From Sulfuriferula sp. (GTDB taxonomy: Bacteria; Pseudomonadota; Gammaproteobacteria; Burkholderiales; Sulfuriferulaceae): DNA of 10,577 nucleotides. The notes beneath the pieces were generated by a model. That model saw only the letters and a program-made list of their open reading frames with translations, was not told the origin of the DNA and did no database searches. Made by a program: the position numbers and the translations under genes. The stretch lies in the NCBI GenBank assembly GCA_027311185.1, contig DAICZK010000044.1:1-10577 (forward strand). Direction: 5' to 3'. Shown in pieces: positions 7,291 to 10,577 of the stretch (positions within the stretch are counted from its first letter, which is position 1; each line of letters begins with the position of its first letter).

Positions 7291-7376
7291 GATTAGAATG
7301 TCGTGTGGCGAGCCACGCTGACGAAGCATGGGTCTTCCGGCGGCGCGAATAGCCGTCCCCCAGGCTGGCGCGGCGA

Positions 7377-8489
7377 TCAGGCGTCCAGCAAAATGCGTAA
7401 CATGCGGCGCAAAGGTTCGGCGGCCCCCCATAACAACTGATCGCCTACTGTGAATGCAGAGAGATATTCGCCGCCCATATACAGTTTCCGCATCCGCCCG
7501 ACCGGCACCGTCAAGGTGCCGGTTACGGCCGCAGGCGTCAGTTCGCTCATGCTCGCGTCGCGCTGGTTAGGAACCACCTTGACCCACTCGTTATGCGCGG
7601 CGACGATCTCTTCTATTTCGTCCAGAGGCACGTCGTGCTTGAGTTTGACGGTTAATGCCTGACTATGGCAGCGCATCGCGCCAACGCGTATGCACAGACC
7701 GTCGATGGGGACTTGCTCCGCGCCCAGGCCCAGTATTTTATTGGTCTCGGCGCGCGCTTTCCATTCTTCTTTGCTTTGTCCGTTACCCAGGTCCTTGTCT
7801 ATCCACGGAATCAGGCTGCCAGCGAGCGGCACGCCGAAATTCGCCGCAGGAAAGTCCTCGGCGCGTAGGATGCCCGCCACTTCGCGATCGATATCCAATA
7901 TCGCCGAAGCGGGGTCAACCAGCAAATCCTGCACCCCACCATGCACCCTGCCCATTTGCGCGAGCATTTCGCGCATGTTTTGTGCGCCAGCGCCCGACGC
8001 CGCCTGATAAGTCATCGCCGTGATCCAGTCGACCAGATTTTCCCGAAACAGCCCGCCCAACGCCATGAGCATCAGCGATACCGTGCAATTGCCGCCGATA
8101 AAATCTCTACCGCCGGCGGCCAGCGCGTCTTTGATGACATGCCGGTTCACCGGATCGAGAATAATTACGCTATCGGGTTCCATGCGCCGGGTAGAGGCCG
8201 CATCTATCCAGTAGCCCTTCCAGCCAGCTGCGCGCAATGGGCCGAATATTTCAGTCGTATAATCGCCGCCCTGGGTAGAAATAATCGCATCCATGACTTT
8301 GAGTTCAGCGATGTCGCGAGCGTCCTTCAGCGGCTCCGTGTCGCGCCCGATATCCGGCCCAGTGCCGCCGATTTGCGAAGTCGTGAAAAATACCGGTTCG
8401 AACAAGTCGAAATCCCGCTCCTCGCGCATGCGCTGCAGCAATACCGAACCCACCATGCCGCGCCAGCCCACCAAACCTACTCGCATCAT
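7377..8489 (-). CDS. asd: Aspartate-semialdehyde dehydrogenase
   Basis: Asd reduces beta-aspartyl phosphate with NADPH to L-aspartate-4-semialdehyde, the branch point to lysine/diaminopimelate, threonine, methionine and isoleucine; it is cytosolic. The 370-residue length and the sequence are of the Gram-negative (E. coli-like) type. The N-terminal NADP-binding motif is [14 protein letters not shown]. The catalytic cysteine is Cys135 in [10 protein letters not shown], and the acid-base histidine is His275 in [13 protein letters not shown] (one less if translation starts at the second ATG). The two adjacent ATGs at 8489 and 8486 both follow GAGGAA by six and nine bases, so the exact start is ambiguous by one residue. 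It lies 63 bases after leuB with no visible terminator, so it is probably cotranscribed with the leu genes. It is the last gene before the long gap. Confidence 0.97.
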   Translation of the reverse strand: MMRVGLVGWRGMVGSVLLQRMREERDFDLFEPVFFTTSQIGGTGPDIGRDTEPLKDARDIAELKVMDAIISTQGGDYTTEIFGPLRAAGWKGYWIDAASTRRMEPDSVIILDPVNRHVIKDALAAGGRDFIGGNCTVSLMLMALGGLFRENLVDWITAMTYQAASGAGAQNMREMLAQMGRVHGGVQDLLVDPASAILDIDREVAGILRAEDFPAANFGVPLAGSLIPWIDKDLGNGQSKEEWKARAETNKILGLGAEQVPIDGLCIRVGAMRCHSQALTVKLKHDVPLDEIEEIVAAHNEWVKVVPNQRDASMSELTPAAVTGTLTVPVGRMRKLYMGGEYLSAFTVGDQLLWGAAEPLRRMLRILLDA

Positions 8490-8552
8490 CTTGCGTTCCT
8501 CGCTTCAGATATCCCGATTATTATTCCGCCGTAGCAGCGTATTGCCGGCCGC

Positions 8553-9617
8553 TCATAACGCCGCCACTACTGCGTCGCCCATCGCCGCGCAACCGACCCG
8601 GGTGGTGCCCGGGGTATAAATGTCCGCCGTACGCAAACCCTGCGTGATCGCCGTTTTAACAGCGTGCTCAATGCGGTCCGCAATTGCGTCGCGACCGAAG
8701 GTGTAGCGCAACATCATGGCCGCCGACAATATCGTCGCGAGCGGGTTGGCCACATCCCGTCCTGCAATGTCGGGAGCCGAGCCGTGTATCGGTTCGTACA
8801 TGCCCTTGCGATTTTCGTCCAGCGAAGCCGAGCCCAGCATACCGATGGAGCCGGTCAGCATGGAAGCTTCGTCCGACAAAATGTCGCCGAAGATATTACC
8901 TGTCAAAATCACGTCGAACTGCTTGGGATTGCGCACCAGCTGCATCGCGGCATTATCGACATACATGTGCGAGAGCTCAACCTCCGGGTATTGCCGGGCC
9001 GTCTCAACAACGACTTCGCGCCATAGTTCGCTGGTTTCCAGTACGTTGGCCTTTTCCACCGAACAGAGTTTTCTGCCTCGTTTCATCGCGATCTGAAAGC
9101 CGATGTGCGCCACGCGACGCACTTCCGACTCGCTATAGCGCATGGTGTTATAAGCTTCGCGCTCGCCAGCGGCGTTGACCTGAATGCCGCGCGGCTGACC
9201 GAAATACAAATCTCCGGTCAACTCGCGCACGATCATCAAGTCCAGGCCTGAGACGACCTCCGGCTTGAGGGTGGAGGCATCCGCCAGCTCGGGATACAAC
9301 TGCGCCGGGCGCAAATTAGCAAACAGATTCAGTTCCTTGCGTATCCGTAGCAAACCCTGCTCGGGGCGCATGGGGCGCGGTAGCGCGTCATACTGATACC
9401 CTCCTACCGCACCGAGCAATATGGCGTCGGCGTTGCGCGCGAGCGCCAGGGTTGCGGCTGGCAAGGGGTCACCCGCAGCATCGTAGCCCGCGCCCCCGAT
9501 AGCCGCGTAGTCGAGGTCGATTTCCAGCCCGTCGGCGGACAAGGCCTGCAACACTTTGACAGCCTGGGCTATCACTTCCGGGCCTATCCCGTCGCCGGGC
9601 AAAATGGCTATTTTCAT
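8553..9617 (-). CDS. leuB: 3-isopropylmalate dehydrogenase
   Basis: LeuB oxidises and decarboxylates (2R,3S)-3-isopropylmalate with NAD+ to 4-methyl-2-oxopentanoate, the last dedicated step before transamination to leucine. The 354 residues match the usual length. Seen motifs are [15 protein letters not shown] at the N-terminus, and the substrate-arginine segment [14 protein letters not shown] (91-104). Arg131 lies in [11 protein letters not shown] and Lys189 in SVEKANVL. The metal-binding aspartates are Asp221 (YVDNAAMQL), Asp245 and Asp249 ([14 protein letters not shown]). The NAD loop is [15 protein letters not shown], near 278-292. An AGAAAG stands before the ATG at 9617. It follows leuD by 44 bases and precedes asd by 63. 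Confidence 0.98.
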   Translation of the reverse strand: MKIAILPGDGIGPEVIAQAVKVLQALSADGLEIDLDYAAIGGAGYDAAGDPLPAATLALARNADAILLGAVGGYQYDALPRPMRPEQGLLRIRKELNLFANLRPAQLYPELADASTLKPEVVSGLDLMIVRELTGDLYFGQPRGIQVNAAGEREAYNTMRYSESEVRRVAHIGFQIAMKRGRKLCSVEKANVLETSELWREVVVETARQYPEVELSHMYVDNAAMQLVRNPKQFDVILTGNIFGDILSDEASMLTGSIGMLGSASLDENRKGMYEPIHGSAPDIAGRDVANPLATILSAAMMLRYTFGRDAIADRIEHAVKTAITQGLRTADIYTPGTTRVGCAAMGDAVVAAL

Positions 9618-9661
9618 GTTTTTCTTTCTACCGCATGCGCGCTAATAATATAAAGACCGGA

Positions 9662-10300
9662 TCAATTGAACAGCCACGGAGCAGCCAATCGGCGCTGCGC
9701 TTCATAGGCGCGGATCTGATTCACATGCTGCAAGGTCAGACCGATGTCGTCCAGACCGTTCATCAGACAGTATTTGCGGTGTTCGTCAAGCGTGAACGCA
9801 TAGCTCGCGCCGCCAGGCGCCATTACCGACTGCTGCTGCAAATCGATTTGCAGGCTGTAGCCCGGCTGCGCAATGGTGTCGGCAAATAACCGGTCGATCG
9901 TCGCCGTATCAAGCACGATAGGCAGCAAACCGTTCTTGAAACAGTTATTATAAAAAATATCCGCAAAACTCGGCGCGATGATCGCGCGTATGCCGAAATC
10001 CTCCAGCGCCCAGGGGGCATGCTCGCGGCTCGACCCACAACCGAAATTTTCGCGCACCAGCAATACCTGGGCCCCCCGGTAGCGCGGCTGATTCAACACG
10101 AATTCTGGGTTCAGGGGGCGGTGGCTGCAATCCTCGCCCGGTTCGCCGTGATCCAGATAACGCCATTCGTCGAACAAGTTGGGTCCGAAGCCGCTGCGCT
10201 GTATGGATTTAAGGAACTGTTTGGGGATGATCGCGTCAGTATCGACATTGGCGCGATCAAGCGGCACGACCAGGCCCTCCAGCCGCGTAAAGGCGCGCAT
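9662..10300 (-). CDS. leuD: 3-isopropylmalate dehydratase small subunit
   Basis: LeuD pairs with LeuC to form the [4Fe-4S] isopropylmalate isomerase, which converts 2-isopropylmalate to 3-isopropylmalate. From the ATG at 10300 it is 212 residues, the normal size. It begins [26 protein letters not shown]. The substrate-specificity and active-site swivelling-domain motif [13 protein letters not shown] begins at residue 87, and NGLLPI and [12 protein letters not shown] follow. The frame is open back to 10462, but those 54 codons read through the lipoprotein gene in another frame, so the longer start is wrong. The ATG overlaps the lipoprotein stop by one base (TAATG), with GAAGG ten bases before it inside that gene, which suggests translational coupling. 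The iron-sulfur ligands are on LeuC, not here. Confidence 0.97.
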   Translation of the reverse strand: MRAFTRLEGLVVPLDRANVDTDAIIPKQFLKSIQRSGFGPNLFDEWRYLDHGEPGEDCSHRPLNPEFVLNQPRYRGAQVLLVRENFGCGSSREHAPWALEDFGIRAIIAPSFADIFYNNCFKNGLLPIVLDTATIDRLFADTIAQPGYSLQIDLQQQSVMAPGGASYAFTLDEHRKYCLMNGLDDIGLTLQHVNQIRAYEAQRRLAAPWLFN

Positions 10301-10428
10301 TATTTCGTCGCCTTCTGCTGTATGGAACCGCCCACCTGCTGCAAGTCCTCGCCAAATCCCTGCATGGTATGGCAGCCAGCCAGATTCACAAAAACCAACG
10401 CCGTTACCAATAACATTAAAACGCGCAT
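10300..10428 (-). CDS. Entericidin A/B-like small lipoprotein
   Basis: This 42-residue protein begins [19 protein letters not shown], a short charged start, a hydrophobic stretch and a lipobox LAGC with Cys19 as the lipidated residue. The mature part, [20 protein letters not shown] plus a lysine-rich end, matches the entericidin pattern of a small amphipathic helix with Gly-x-Gly-(Glu/Gln)-Asp after the cysteine. Entericidins are membrane-anchored lipoproteins; EcnA/EcnB of E. coli act as antidote and toxin in stationary phase, and single homologues in other proteobacteria are mostly uncharacterised. AAGGGATAGG precedes the ATG. It sits 11 bases after leuC and overlaps the leuD start by one base (TAATG), so it is embedded in the leu operon. 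No partner entericidin gene is seen here. The function in leucine synthesis context is unknown. Confidence 0.85.
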   Translation of the reverse strand: MRVLMLLVTALVFVNLAGCHTMQGFGEDLQQVGGSIQQKATK

Positions 10429-10439
10429 ACCTATCCCTT

Positions 10440-10577
10440 TCAAAAATTGCGTACATCAACAAAATGCCCGGCCAGCGCCGCTGCCGCAGCCATCGCCGGA
10501 CTTACCAAATGCGTACGTCCGCCCTGCCCCTGGCGGCCTTCGAAGTTGCGGTTGGATGTCGCCGCACAGCGCTCCCC
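10440..10577 (-). CDS. leuC: 3-isopropylmalate dehydratase large subunit, C-terminal end (partial)
   Basis: Only the last 45 codons and the TGA stop are inside the window; the rest lies to the right. The residues [20 protein letters not shown], followed by [20 protein letters not shown] and DVRNF, are the characteristic end of LeuC in the aconitase family, including the conserved [10 protein letters not shown] loop that contacts substrate. LeuC carries the [4Fe-4S] cluster and pairs with LeuD to isomerise isopropylmalate. The cluster cysteines lie upstream, outside the window, so the integrity of the whole gene cannot be judged. The next gene starts 11 bases later. Confidence 0.95.
   Translation of the reverse strand, partial: GERCAATSNRNFEGRQGQGGRTHLVSPAMAAAAALAGHFVDVRNF

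Larger units (their letters stand above)
6961..7376. other. 416-base intergenic leader between asd and fimV
   Basis: This is the only long gap in the window and it is clearly AT-richer than the genes around it. On the minus strand, reading from asd to fimV, I see first a GC-rich segment (7320-7376) with only weak hairpins and no following T-run. Next comes a promoter-like box pair (7265-7290), then an inverted repeat (7142-7168), an 8-bp palindrome TAAATTTA near 7117, and the fimV ribosome-binding site. A minus-strand frame is open from 7167 to the TAG at 6988-6990, with an ATG at 7092 (34 codons), but it lacks a good Shine-Dalgarno and I do not call it a gene. No tRNA or recognisable riboswitch was found. 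Confidence 0.7.

Noticed and set aside
7305..7316. GTGG/CCAC hairpin after asd as a terminator
   Set aside because: Only four pairs around a four-base loop, with no T-run following on the minus strand.
7941..8534. A 197-codon plus-strand open frame opposite asd
   Set aside because: It is antisense to a full-length, clearly functional asd, with no motif or start signal of its own.
9632..9639. Palindrome CGCATGCG in the leuD-leuB gap
   Set aside because: An eight-base palindrome in GC-rich DNA is expected by chance and nothing around it supports an operator.
10301..10462. A 54-residue N-terminal extension of LeuD
   Set aside because: This part of the frame reads the lipoprotein gene out of phase. 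LeuD homologues begin at the ATG at 10300, which has a ribosome-binding site.

Overview
The window is a compact stretch of bacterial chromosome. Every gene I can support is on the minus strand, so the region reads from right to left. The gene set and order are leuC, entericidin-like lipoprotein, leuD, leuB, asd, fimV, EcfT/CbiQ-like membrane protein, truA, trpF, trpB, trpA. From general knowledge, leuCDB-asd-fimV-truA-trpFBA is a conserved betaproteobacterial order (seen for example in Burkholderia/Ralstonia relatives, where accD and folC usually follow trpA). FimV/HubP also points to a Gram-negative beta/gammaproteobacterium. I cannot name the genus; a Nitrosomonadales-like betaproteobacterium is my best inference.

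Right block (10577 to 7377): the 3' end of leuC is followed after 11 bases by a 42-residue entericidin-type lipoprotein. Its stop overlaps the leuD start as TAATG. Then come leuB (44-base gap) and asd (63-base gap). LeuC, LeuD and LeuB carry out the isopropylmalate steps of leucine synthesis. Asd makes aspartate semialdehyde, the branch point to lysine/diaminopimelate, threonine and methionine. No terminator or strong promoter is visible inside this block, so it looks like one transcription unit.

Middle (7376 to 6961): the only long gap, 416 bases. It holds the end of the asd unit and the leader of the next. It contains a perfect TATAAT box on the minus strand, a 7-bp inverted repeat, and a short open frame in phase with fimV but separated from it by a stop.

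Left block (6960 to 127): fimV, an orphan EcfT/CbiQ-like membrane protein, truA, trpF, trpB and trpA, nearly all overlapping (1, 19, 20 and 14 bases), then an 18- or 48-base gap before trpA. This looks like one translationally coupled operon mixing cell-pole/type IV pilus assembly, tRNA pseudouridylation and the last steps of tryptophan synthesis. TrpF feeds the indole-glycerol-phosphate branch and TrpA/TrpB form tryptophan synthase.

Far left (1 to 116): what looks like the terminus of an IS5-type insertion sequence, abutting a YTAR-type target tetranucleotide (117-120) six bases beyond the trpA stop. This would separate trpA from its usual downstream neighbours.

Most of the window is ordinary conserved housekeeping sequence. 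The items most worth a second look are the lipoprotein inside the leu operon, the orphan EcfT-like gene, the fimV leader and the IS end. I found no convincing new multi-gene system.
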